A DNA stretch of 64,000 nucleotides from the NCBI GenBank assembly GCA_001792895.1, contig MARA01000012.1, positions 1,054,001 through 1,118,000 of the forward strand. Reading direction: 5' to 3'. A model generated the notes under the pieces. That model did no database searches. It was given only the letters and a program-made list of their open reading frames with translations, and was not told the origin of the DNA. Of this stretch, positions 46,033 through 55,864 are shown in pieces. The stretch's first letter is position 1, and every line of letters starts with the position of its first letter. Source of the stretch: Lentinus brumalis (lineage: Eukaryota > Basidiomycota > Agaricomycetes > Polyporales > Polyporaceae). Position numbers and translations under genes: made by a program.

Positions 46033-47581
46033 ATGGGTCTAGCAGATAATGCAGAGCAAGAGAGAGCTTTCCGACTCGTTGCGAACCATCTTGGTAATCC
46101 AACCGGCAGCGATCAGCTCTTGATGTACATCGCTGGAGTTGGCGGGACCGGGAAGACCCATGTTGTTAAGTCTATACTGCGCTTGTTTGAGCTACTTGGG
46201 CGGTCACATGAAATACTGGTAGGCGCACCTACCGGTTCTGCCGCGCTCAATATAGGAGGGTATACGATACATTCGCTGTTGATGATGCCCGGAGAGGTGA
46301 AGGCCACCACACTGAAGACTATACGGGCTATATGGAGCAAAGTGAAGTACTTCATCATTGACGAGGTGTCCATGGTTGGCGCAATTTCCTCGCGGAAATC
46401 TCACGCCGGTTGCAGCTAGCTAAAGGTGATTTGGGAGCCTGTGCGGTCAGCTTGTTTGGTGGGGTGAACATGATCTTCACGGGCGACTTTGGGCAACTGA
46501 AACGGTGCTGGCCGTCTCTTTGTTCGACCACGAGTTTGCCAATCATCCTGGACTACAGGCCGTAAGAGATTGTAAGGCTGTAGATTGTCTGACTGGTGTT
46601 TACCTCTGGAGGCAGGTCAAAACTGTGGTGCAGTTGTTAAAGAACCAACGACAGTCTGCAGACCCACAGTATGCAGCGTTACTGGGCCGAGCCAGAATCG
46701 GTCAGAGTCGAGTGAAGTGCGCGCCCGGCGAGAGTAGTGACATTGACACTTTGTATAGACGAATCACACACCAGCTTGCAAGCGACGACCGTGAAGCGAT
46801 AGCAAATTTCAAGGACACACCTATAATCGTCGGGACGAAGGATATCCGCGATGCCATTAATGCACGCATCATTGCACACAAAGCAGAAGAGCTTGGAGTT
46901 GAGGTTACCATGCTCCATTCGGAAGACAGGATTGCCAAGAAACCTGTTGCCGGGGAACTACGGCAAGGTCTGTGGAAATTATCAAGTAGCACCACGAAGG
47001 ACGCGCTCGGGTGCTTACCAATGTTTGAGGGTATGCGCGTGATGGTCACCGAGAATATAGCCTTCGGCAGGCAAATCGTGAATGGGACTGAAGGTGTGGT
47101 GAAGAAGGTTATTTACGAGGTCAGAGATGATATTGCATATGCAGCGGTAGCTTACATTCATGTTCCGGGAAGTGGTAAATTCTCTGAAGACTTGGAAGAG
47201 GACGTGGTGCCTATCTTTCCTGTGAAGAAGCATTTCCAAGTACGGATGTCAGTTGGAGGAAAGTCTAAATCTCCATGGGTGTCGAGGGGACAATTACCTT
47301 TAGTGCCGGCGTACGCGTATACCGACTACAAAAGTCAAGGAAAGTCTTTGAATTATGCCATCGTGGACGTCCATAGCGCGAAGAGTTTGCAAGGTGCGTA
47401 TGTGATGTTATCTCGAGTCCGCGCACTGAGCGGACTCATAATATTGTGTCCCTTCCAACACACAAAGCTCAGTGGAAACTTGTCGGAAGAGCTTAGAGAC
47501 GAGCTCAACCGTTTTGCTGAGGATGCCGGTAAGACAACGATGCGTTACGAGGCACAGCGTGCGCTCGACACAGAGCCATAG
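46033..47581 (+). pseudogene. Helitron PIF1-like helicase, frameshifted
   Basis: Walker A in YIAGVGGTGKTHVVKSILRL (near 46,130), Walker B in YFIIDEVSMVGA (near 46,350), GAPTGSAALNIGGYTIHSLL, and late SF1 motifs AYTDYKSQGKSLNYAIVDVH and AYVMLSRVRALSGLIIL. The frame breaks between about 46,400 and 46,505, within the part after Walker B. Known role: unwinds DNA 5'-3' during rolling-circle-like transposition. After the stop at 47,581 a further frame to 47,870 has no recognised domain. Confidence 0.88.
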
Positions 47582-47890
47582 ACCGTGCGCCACCAAGCCT
47601 GCGAATGGCATGTTCAGCGCACTTGTCGGTGCTACCCAAGGGGTCGAGCCGGATTGCTTCGTGGAGTGTCAACGAGACGCCACAGAGTTCGTGTACATTT
47701 CTTACCATGGGCTGCTGGCAAGAGTGGGTCGAGTCGCCATCTTGTACAAGGGAATAGCCCCGCACAAGACTAGTTGTGGTGTAGAGTTCAAGTATCATAA
47801 GTCAAAAACAGACAGAGACCGACAAAGTTCGAGGATTTGTGTGTTCTTATTTGTACAAGTGGCGGTGTGACCCAGAGCTCCGGCATCCGG

Positions 47891-49261
47891 TCGGTGATGT
47901 GCATCATACTGGTCTGTGCCCCGATTTTGCGACCTCTTCGCACCTTCTATCGACTCCCTATCCTCACTATCGTCCATTTTGCGGTCCTCCTGCCCTTCTC
48001 CTGCGCTCCTTCGGCCTCATCGGCCAACCTGCGAGCTATCGTCGGCCTATATCGTCCCCAGTCGGCCTTGGTAGTCATCATTCGTCCTTGCTCGACCATC
48101 ACCTCCCACCTCATCTCTCGAACGACGTCGAACCATAGTCCTTTGCGTTCGACAGTCATCGACCAGCCTTCGTCTTCACTCCCATGGCCAGCAATTCGTC
48201 CGTTCGTCGATTCGTCAGTTCATTGACCCTGCGACCCTTCGTCTATTCGAGCCTTTGAGCCTTTGAGTCTTCGTCCCTTCCCCCTTTACTATACAGTTTG
48301 GTTCGACCTTGCCTTAGTTCATTTCGTTCCCTTCGCTTCGTGTCAATCGGCGCGATTCGTCGATCGCGTCATTATGTTGCAATCATTCGACCTGGTCCGT
48401 GCGCCTAGCGCCTGTTCGGCGTTGTCGGCGCCGTCGTTGTCACATCACGCGATTAGCCTTGTGTTCTGCTCTGATTGGTTGTTTGTCGCTTAGTCATAGG
48501 CCGAATTGCGCGCTTCGTCGTACCATATCGTCGCTCAGCATGTACAGCATCTAGTTAGAGGCCCCCTTCCCTTCCCCCACCATCTACCCTCCGAATCAAG
48601 AGAACCTTTCCCCCTCTCCGTCACGAGCTCTCGTTTGCGGTCGTTTGCGACGCTCTTCGACGTTTTCGCCAGCTTCGAGCCGGAGTTGCTCCAAGTTCAA
48701 GGCCCAGTTGAGTCGCAGAGTCTTCTCATAGTTTCGCCGTATCGTCGGCCAGTGTCGTATCGTCGACCCAGCAAGTAGCCCAGGAAGGGTAGCCCAGGAA
48801 GGGCCGGTTTCGCTCAAGACGAGCTTTCGCGTTTGGCCTATCGTGGCCTTAGTCGGTCTATCGTGACCCAGTCGACCTATCGTGGTCTCCCCAGCCTATC
48901 GTGGCCCTAGTTGTCCAGGAAGGACCTCGTCGTTTCGTGCACCCAGGACGGGTCCGATTCGTCACACTTTCGCGTTGCAGAGTCTTCGCATCGAGGCCGG
49001 AGCGCCTCGGGGTCTCGTGTTGCCGACGGCTATTCGTCGTTTAGGCCATATATCGCCGACACGTCGCCCGTCCCCTTTTCCCCTCGCATCACTTTCGCCT
49101 TCTTCCCTCCCCCATTCGAGCTCTTCGACTACGCGAACCTCCGACGCTCGACTTCGTCGCCGCTCGACCGAGAATCGACTAGCCCACTCGCACCCTTTCA
49201 GGTTGGTTGTTGTCATTTGTTGGGTGTTCTGCCCTCAGAGACGCAGCTGCCGTATCATCGG
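47891..49261 (+). mobile_element. Solo LTR of the large-LTR family
   Basis: 47,895-49,257 (1363 bp) is the reverse complement of the LTRs at 30,980 and 34,282, so its sense strand is plus. The 4-bp duplication TCGG flanks it exactly (47,891-47,894 and 49,258-49,261). This confirms a 4-bp target duplication for the family. No internal sequence: recombination between two LTRs has removed it. Confidence 0.93.
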
Positions 49262-49690
49262 TCCGGATGTCTTCCACCATCCTCACAAACTTGGGGATCG
49301 TCTGTTATGAATACCGTTCGAGCCATCAAACTCGGCAGTCGTCGCACCTTTGCTGCATGCTTTGTCACATACACCACGGCTTGGTTTCTTCTTATGTAGT
49401 GCAATGTATATATATATCAGAGTACTGTCGTTGACAATTCATGATACGATCCATTCTACATCGCTACACGCGCGCGGGAGGTTACAGACGTACAACAAAT
49501 TGCAATACAGTCTTCGGTGTCAGTAAAGGGGCGTGAACGATATACAATCGACGTCATGCAGGTGAGACCGTGGTATTCGTGGCGTGGGCAGGAATGTTGG
49601 GGAAGTCAGACAGACAGTTGGCCGCGAGTGAGAGCCTGCTGCATCTCAGAGAAGGGAGAGATGGATGACGGTCGAGAGCGAGCGCGGCAG
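49262..49690. other. Short non-coding stretch after the solo LTR
   Basis: Contains a short (TA)n run near 49,410. No gene seen. It may still belong to the Helitron. Confidence 0.4.
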
Positions 49691-50200
49691 CTATGCATCA
49701 GGGACAGTCTGACGGCGATGTTCCTGGATCATCTCCCACGTGCTTTTCAGGTCGAAGATGGGCCCTTGCAGTTCGTTGGAAAGGTAGCGATGACGACAAC
49801 GTGGACATTGATAGGGTGGAAGATAGGTCCTGTCTTCCTCAGGGATGCCCGCGTCTATTTCGTCCTCCGTCGCTTGATTTCCTGCAACATTTGAACCAAG
49901 AACATCTCCTTGGTGCAGTCCCGCGTGTTGCATACACCGTGTCCGCACAGGAATCTGTAAAACACATGTGAGTGCACAGTCACAATAGTCAGGTAATGGA
50001 CAACGAACATGTGATCTGCCGGCGCTCCTAAGCAAACTGAGCACTCCACACACTTTTCGAGTGCATCAATCAGGGCTTCAGAGCAGCGCTGGAGAGAAAT
50101 TGGTCAGTAAGAGCTACTGGATAATGATTCCCGAACAAGGTGGGACGGAGACGTACCAACTCGTCCTTGCTTTTGCGGTGTGCCTGCACAAAGAAAGCGG
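49691..50200 (-). pseudogene. RING-finger gene fragment
   Basis: On the minus strand an exon reading RCSEALIDALEKCVECSVCL, LGAPADHM is followed after a putative intron by FLCGHGVCNTRDCTKEMFLV and, in another frame, DEIDAGIPEEDRTYLPPYQC, CPRCRHRYLSNE, ending at 49,691. The spacing C-x2-C ... C-H-x-x-C ... C-x2-C is that of a C3HC4 RING. Only about 130 residues are present and the frame changes between exons; upstream an exon AHRKSKDEL with a GTACGT donor may belong. Host gene remnant or a fragment captured by the Helitron are both possible. Confidence 0.5.
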
Positions 50201-50239
50201 AAAGTTCAGTCAGTAGTCATTACGGCGTCGCGAAAGCGG

Positions 50240-50704
50240 TGTCACAAAACGTGACCTTTCTAGCGCTTATCCGGTGGATAAGTGGGCTTATCATTAGTTA
50301 TCTGGAGTTATCAGTAGTTATCATCAGTTATCGATGTTTATGATCGCTTTTTATCTTCTTTAGGGATATCTATTACATCATTGGTCCAGATCCTTCTAGG
50401 ACCTTGGTCCTAGAACCTTCTAGATAGTTGCCTAGTAATGTAGTGCACGCTATTGGTCAGTTACTTGCTGAGTAATAGGGCTACCTCAGCACACATGACT
50501 CACCCTTACTTAGCTGGTCATGTGATTAGCTTAGTAACATAGAGTACCAGGGGTCTTCCCCAGTCCCAGGGGGGCTGGGGCTACATGTATATAAACCACC
50601 AGTCTGAGGCTGGCACCCTCAGACTTATCCACTTATTGTCTAACCCATCTAACAACTCTGGCCTAACAAGCCCTCACCTTTTCCCCACACTTATATTTCA
50701 TAAC
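50240..50704 (+). repeat. Putative 5' LTR of the gag-protease element
   Basis: Starts TGTCACAAAACGTGACC, has a TATATAAA box at 50,588-50,595 and a CAG-rich R-like part, the layout of Ty3/gypsy LTRs in polypores. The right limit is uncertain, and there is no second copy in the window. Confidence 0.45.
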
Positions 50705-50852
50705 TAGTGAGTGTTGTATTTGGGCTTACTGTTATATTTGGATAAGTCTTCTTCTATTGCACTGGGCTTGGCAAAGTCCCTTGCATTTATTTCCTTTAAT
50801 TGGGTGTTGGTTGTTGCCTTTGCCTTTGGGCTTTTAGCCCTAGGCTTTGTGG

Positions 50853-50948
50853 GTTCTGGGGGCTATAGTATTGTTGCTGTCAAGCTTCAGTACTTATTGG
50901 GTTCTGGGGGCTTCAGTGCTGTTGCTGTCAAGCTTCAGTCACTTATGT
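50853..50948 (+). repeat. Tandem repeat, 48-bp period, two copies
   Basis: GTTCTGGGGGC starts at 50,853 and again at 50,901; both copies contain GTTGCTGTCAAGCTTCAG. It lies in the leader of the gag-protease element. Confidence 0.75.
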
Positions 50949-51287
50949 TGAGAGACACCTTGTTGTATGGCTTGCCTATGGCAGGCTGTATGGCTTGGTT
51001 GTTAATCTTCTTGCCGGGCCCTAGGCGTAAGGGGATCTGTTAGCCTCGGGCAACAGCTTGGAACGGATCATTTGCATCTCCCATGAGAGTCTTTGACTTG
51101 TCGACGGGTAACCAGGCTGGACAGATTAGAGAAGGGTGCAACACCCTCTCAAACCCATTTGCAGCACGGTGTGGTGCCGTGTCTGAGAATCAAGCTTACC
51201 ACCACATCAAGGCACAACCTTTCCCTTTTTTGGAGTTTTGTCCTGTCAAGGACCAGCTGACAAGCTGCTGACTCTTCTCTCTTAGCC

Positions 51288-51994
51288 ATGCCCAAGATCT
51301 CGAAGGACCGCAAGGTCATTGCCAAGCAGGAGCCACTCGGTATTTACGAGTGCATCCTCCTTCGGCCTTCGCACGAGTACAAGCATGTCCCTCGCTTCCC
51401 TCGCAAAAGGGTTAACGCCGCACCAGTCCGCGTCATCCCCCGACCTTTCGACCCGGAGCGTGCGAGGCAGGCCAACGAAGACATCGCTCAACTCGCAGAG
51501 CGTGCCAGGCTCCTCAAAGAGATACGACGCCTCGAACGTATCTCCCAGGCCTCACCGCCCCTCATCGATCGCATCTCCGACCCATCTCGTCCCCTCATCG
51601 AACGACTTCAGGCGCCTGTGCAGATCCCGGAGTACAAGCCTGTCCCCAAGGACCTCCACATGCTGAAGCACAAGGTCGTCGATCGCATCCGGGAGTTCGA
51701 GCGCCTCTTCCGACCCACTGTCGAAAGACTCTCTCCATTCGTCAAGAAGGCGCTCGAGGACGATCGTATCTCGAAGGATGCAAAGGACGACATCAGGTTG
51801 TGGGGCACGGAGTTCAACGAGTTGTACACCAACTTGGAGAAAGGGCGCGGAAGCTGACGAATAAGGAGTGGAGGATTATCAAGAGGCAGCTAAAGGCCGT
51901 TGGCCAGGTTTCTTTCAAAAACCTGAACGAGCGTCTTCCGGAGATCTGCGACGAGCTGAACGCTCTGAAGCTGGAGTTCAACTATGGCATCTAG
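51288..51994 (+). pseudogene. Leader ORF of the gag-protease element (ORF0), frameshifted
   Basis: A 189-codon frame from the ATG at 51,288 (MPKISKDRKVIAKQEPLGIY) continues in another frame from about 51,840 to 51,994 (LTNKEWRIIKRQLKAVGQVS, ending LEFNYGI). It is helical and charged, with repeated RLERI/LIERL pieces, and has no domain that I know. Its position, in front of gag in the same orientation, suggests a separate structural or accessory protein of the element. Confidence 0.55.
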
Positions 51995-52080
51995 ATCTGT
52001 AATGGGCACCATTGGCAATAGAGAATCCTTCGTTTTGCTACCTTTCATTGTAACCACTTGGAAGACAAGTACTAACCACT

Positions 52081-53511
52081 ATGTCACCAGCAATGAACTA
52101 CAACGACTTTGTCCCCGTAACCACGTTCCACGCACTCGACCCCCAGGCAATTGATGCTATTGTCAGAGATGGCATATCAGATGGGGCAGACATCAATCTC
52201 ATTGTTGCAGCTCGGAACGCAGTAGGGCTTGCGGAACAACGTGTCCCGGAATACGTCCAGAACGTGGTAGCCGAAATGGCTGGGCATATGGATACCAATT
52301 TCCGGAGCCTTATAAACCACATCAGTCTTTTGACTACCCAAGTGACCACTCTCAGCACACTCGTTCAGGACCAGCAGACCCTTGTTCAGTCCTACAAACA
52401 ACAAGTCGATGCCTTACCAGCGTCGACTGGAGGAGGTTCGCGTCAGCCCAAAATTGGCGAGCCCCCCATCTTCAAGGGCTCAGATGACAAGATCAAGCTG
52501 GAAGAGTGGCGCAACCTGATCAGCCTGTGGTGCGCGCACGAGGGTATCGTCACCGACAAACAAAAGATTGTTACCGCCCTGTCCCAGCTGCAAGGCCCAG
52601 CTCATAAGTACATGGCATCGTACTATGACCGTGTAGGCAAAGGCCAAGACCTCGGAACGTGGGATGCCTTCATGGATGAGTTTGCGCAAATCTATGGGCA
52701 GAGAGACGACAAAGAAGGAGCAAAGAAGGAGATCACAGCCCTGTTTGTCAACAAAGACTTGGCTGCTAAAGACTTCATCAGATATGCGGAACGCTTCCGT
52801 ACCCTCGGACGTCTTACGGGTTACGATGATGAGCTTCTCATCGACAAGCTACGGGAGGTTATCAGCCGCGACATGCGGATTACCCTCGTTGGCAAGGGTA
52901 GCAGCAATGTCCCCAAGAAGTGGACCGAGTTTCTTGACATGTTACTCAACTTCTACAGAGAGCTCAACCCGGAAAAGACACGAGGCACTGTCTTTAGTAA
53001 GAGCAGCTCAGACAACAGCGGTCACACCCCGATGGACATCGACTCGGCTGAAAAGTCGAAGGGCAAGGGCAAGAAGGGCAAGCAGGCCAACTCCGCTACC
53101 ACAAACAAGAAGGCGCTATACTGCCACAACTGCAAGAGGCGGAACTCGCACGACACAGATGACTGCTACCTGCTCGCCAAGAACGCTGACAAGCGTCCCA
53201 AGTCCCAGAGCCAGTCCAAGGGGAACGATCAGTCCAAAGGGAATGATCAGAAGACAGGGACAAAAGGCACGACACCGTCGAACAACTTCAAGGCGAAAAA
53301 GACACGTGTTGTAGAAGTTGAAGTCACGGACGACGAGGACGACACCCCCAAGTCTTCAAAGTCCATCTCTACTGCGAGACTCGGGCGAGAGGATGTTGAC
53401 AGTGAATCAACCTTGTCTGAGGAGGATGAACCTCAGACTCGTTCCGGCCAGTCTGAAAAAGGCAAGGCTCGGTCCTCGAAGAGCTCGGATTTTCTCATAC
53501 GCCATATGTGA
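52081..53511 (+). CDS. Gag protein of the gag-protease element
   Basis: 476 codons from ATG 52,081. A coiled-coil-prone N-terminal part (TLSTLVQDQQTLVQSYKQQV), the capsid part (IGEPPIFKGSDDKIKLEEWR, WDAFMDEFAQIYGQRDDKEG, AKDFIRYAERFRTLGRLTGY) and a Lys-rich tail with a zinc-knuckle-like CHNCKRRNSHDTDDC (C-x2-C-x5-H-x4-C, one residue longer than the usual knuckle). Its stop (53,509-53,511) overlaps the next frame, which lies in the -1 register. This gag is intact, in contrast to most reading frames in the nest. Confidence 0.88.
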   Translation: MSPAMNYNDFVPVTTFHALDPQAIDAIVRDGISDGADINLIVAARNAVGLAEQRVPEYVQNVVAEMAGHMDTNFRSLINHISLLTTQVTTLSTLVQDQQTLVQSYKQQVDALPASTGGGSRQPKIGEPPIFKGSDDKIKLEEWRNLISLWCAHEGIVTDKQKIVTALSQLQGPAHKYMASYYDRVGKGQDLGTWDAFMDEFAQIYGQRDDKEGAKKEITALFVNKDLAAKDFIRYAERFRTLGRLTGYDDELLIDKLREVISRDMRITLVGKGSSNVPKKWTEFLDMLLNFYRELNPEKTRGTVFSKSSSDNSGHTPMDIDSAEKSKGKGKKGKQANSATTNKKALYCHNCKRRNSHDTDDCYLLAKNADKRPKSQSQSKGNDQSKGNDQKTGTKGTTPSNNFKAKKTRVVEVEVTDDEDDTPKSSKSISTARLGREDVDSESTLSEEDEPQTRSGQSEKGKARSSKSSDFLIRHM

Positions 53512-55526
53512 ATAACACCTGCGAGCATATGGCAGAGAATAGTAAACCCAACGTCGGAATGCAGACATGTAGTGTTGGCATTAGTAGCACGGACAATCCT
53601 GTAATATCGTCATCTTCTCGCAACAGGAATTCATTCAAATTGCCTGTGACACTGTGGGTTTACGGAAGAAAAGTGCAGGTCGAAGCTCTGGTAGACTCAG
53701 GGGCCACGACATCTTTCATCAATAAATCAGTTGTCGAAACCTATCACCTGGGAACTCATAAGCTGGCAACCCCGTACGACGTGTATAACGCCGACGGGAC
53801 CTTCAACAAAAGTGGACAGATTACTCATGCTGTCCGGTCCTATGTCGAAATTGGATCTCATAAGTCAACTCACCAGCTGCTCGTAGCAGACTTAGGTAGT
53901 AAAGACATGATCCTAGGGTACACCTACTTACGCAGACATAACCCTGAAATCGACTGGGAACATGGGGAATGGAGGTTTACCAGGTGCCCTGAGAGCTGTG
54001 CCCCAAGAGCTCGTAAAAGAGGCCACGTGGCTGAAGAAGAAGCCGACGAGCTTCAGCTACGGTATACCGACGACATTGAGATCTCGACCGGGGCTAACAA
54101 CTCGGCCGGAATCGCAAGACAGTCGGCCAAGAAGCATGCCACCTCTGGACCAGGAGCGACCGAAGAGCCGATAGACATCGCCGATCCTTTGAAGTCATCG
54201 GAGTATGTGCACCCCGGTAAGCCAGATCCGTCTGTGGAGGACCATCCTCATTCGAGGTGGTACAAGTGGTTCTGCAACGCCAACATGGGCGAGCTCATTG
54301 ATGCTACGCTCGCAGACCGCCCGTACGCTGATGAATCCGGCCCAGTCCCATACGATCTCCCGGACTACGTCACCGAGAGCTTGATGGGACTGGAGGCGGA
54401 ACAAAAGGAGATGAATAGGGTGGAAAAGGCCCGGCGACGAGGTGCTCGCCCGCCAGCAAGCACCCGGTACAATGGCGGGTGTGGACCTTGGGAGAGCGTG
54501 AAGATCGTCACTGCTCACCAGGCTCACAACCTGCGGCATTGCGCACTAACTGAGCGCGACCCCGAGGCCACTCGGTTCTATCGCCGATTACACACGCAGA
54601 TGCAAGACCCGACCGTGCTCCGCACGGAGGGTATGCGCTATCTGCTGCTGGCATGGAGCGGCGACCATGACTTGCTCCCTGCCGCCCCGAAGGTGACGGC
54701 TGCATCGGAAGACGCGGCCGTCGCGCCACCCCCAACGGTACCAACCGACCCCCTCTCCATCACCGCACTCCGTATCATCCCTGTCGACGACAACCCGATC
54801 GAGTCCTGGCTAGCCCGCTCCCGCGCCGGACGTAATCGCGGATTGAACACCCTGCGCAGCGTCGACGACACTGTCGCCTACTTCACCGACATCCCCGCAT
54901 CGGAATGGCCCATTGGCATGCGCACGCGCGACAGCGGCGTTCCCGCATCCACTACGGTCCGATCCATTCCCCACGCCGCCGACGTCGTCGCTGAATCGTT
55001 CATCGCGGCGATCCTCCCCGTCATCCCGGATGGCGAGGTGGAGCGCTTCGGCGAATCAGCATTCTTCCGGGGGCTCATCGAACTCCTGTCGGTAGACGGA
55101 GCCCCGTCGTGGATTGCTACGGCCGGTAACTACCACATACTCCTCCTCGAGGAGCCGGCCCCCTTCCCCTACGACTGTCGCGACCTGTGCTACCACCACA
55201 TAGCGGCATGGATCACCTCCCACGCCGCCACATCCTTCGGTGACCTCGCCCCCGCTCTCCATGCCTATGCTCGGACCACCCGTGCCCGCCTGGCCGGCCT
55301 ACCCATCGACACCACCACCTTCCCAGACGTCCCTCGGGCCGCGTACGATATCTGCCACGCGTCATACAAGTCCCGCATACCCGACTACCGCTACGCGCTG
55401 TCGCTACCGGTCAAGGACTACGCCAGCGGGACCGACGTCGTCATGGACGAACACTGCGACGAGGGACAGGGCCCGGCCGCCGCGGAGGAGGCTGCCCCGA
55501 GCGCATCGACGGTGCCAGACGCGTAG
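53508..55526 (+). CDS. Protease fused to a 480-residue unknown region, no reverse transcriptase
   Basis: One uninterrupted frame of 672 codons in the -1 register to gag. Residues about 45-165 are a retropepsin: VEALVDSGATTSFINKSVVE, MILGYTYLRRHNPEIDWEHG and FTRCPESC. Where reverse transcriptase should follow, the frame goes on with a different protein: SRWYKWFCNANMGELIDATL, a basic ARRRGARPPASTRYNGGCGP, then LRHCALTERDPEATRFYRRL and an Ala/Pro-rich end. I do not recognise the second part. Its GC content and codon use look higher than in the protease part. Frame integrity over 2 kb suggests that the fusion is either recent or kept. Confidence 0.72.
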   Translation: MNNTCEHMAENSKPNVGMQTCSVGISSTDNPVISSSSRNRNSFKLPVTLWVYGRKVQVEALVDSGATTSFINKSVVETYHLGTHKLATPYDVYNADGTFNKSGQITHAVRSYVEIGSHKSTHQLLVADLGSKDMILGYTYLRRHNPEIDWEHGEWRFTRCPESCAPRARKRGHVAEEEADELQLRYTDDIEISTGANNSAGIARQSAKKHATSGPGATEEPIDIADPLKSSEYVHPGKPDPSVEDHPHSRWYKWFCNANMGELIDATLADRPYADESGPVPYDLPDYVTESLMGLEAEQKEMNRVEKARRRGARPPASTRYNGGCGPWESVKIVTAHQAHNLRHCALTERDPEATRFYRRLHTQMQDPTVLRTEGMRYLLLAWSGDHDLLPAAPKVTAASEDAAVAPPPTVPTDPLSITALRIIPVDDNPIESWLARSRAGRNRGLNTLRSVDDTVAYFTDIPASEWPIGMRTRDSGVPASTTVRSIPHAADVVAESFIAAILPVIPDGEVERFGESAFFRGLIELLSVDGAPSWIATAGNYHILLLEEPAPFPYDCRDLCYHHIAAWITSHAATSFGDLAPALHAYARTTRARLAGLPIDTTTFPDVPRAAYDICHASYKSRIPDYRYALSLPVKDYASGTDVVMDEHCDEGQGPAAAEEAAPSASTVPDA

Positions 55527-55612
55527 CCTACGGGCACACGAGTATACCCTCGATGCTGCGACCATCGAGGCGTGCTGCGTGTACGGCCTGAGCTCGGCCT
55601 AGAGGGGGAGGA

Positions 55613-55864
55613 TGTAACGGCGGCTTACTGGGTTACTCGTGACGCCCGTGATTGGATAGACGCCGGACTGATAAGATGTACATTGCTCTACGGTACGAGA
55701 TTAGATAGTGGCTTGATCTACTGTACAGTTCTAGCATGATGTACCACGCGAGTGGCGTGGTGAGGATCATCTTCTCACCACCCACCGCTATAGCACGTTC
55801 ACCTAATCGATAGGTCTTGGACGTGTCATAGCCCGGGTGTGAGGAAGACTATCTGTGCTTTACA
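55613..55864 (+). repeat. Putative 3' LTR unlike the 5' LTR
   Basis: After a purine tract (AGAGGGGGAGGA) a 252-bp segment starts TGTAACGGCGG and ends CTTTACA, the form of an LTR. Its start does not match the LTR-like start at 50,240, and no common target duplication flanks the two. It ends exactly where the truncated large LTR begins. Confidence 0.5.

Larger units (their letters stand above)
41120..47894 (+). mobile_element. Degenerate autonomous Helitron
   Basis: Successive plus-strand frames carry, in order, a DUF6570-like N-terminal part, the Helitron Rep (HUH) domain and a PIF1-like helicase, the combination unique to Helitrons. The frame changes several times, so no complete RepHel protein is encoded. 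I could not identify the 5' TC end or the 3' hairpin with CTRR; coordinates are the limits of Helitron-like sequence between the chromovirus and the solo LTR. The 5' part may extend to about 29,900 on the far side of the chromovirus. Confidence 0.8.
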
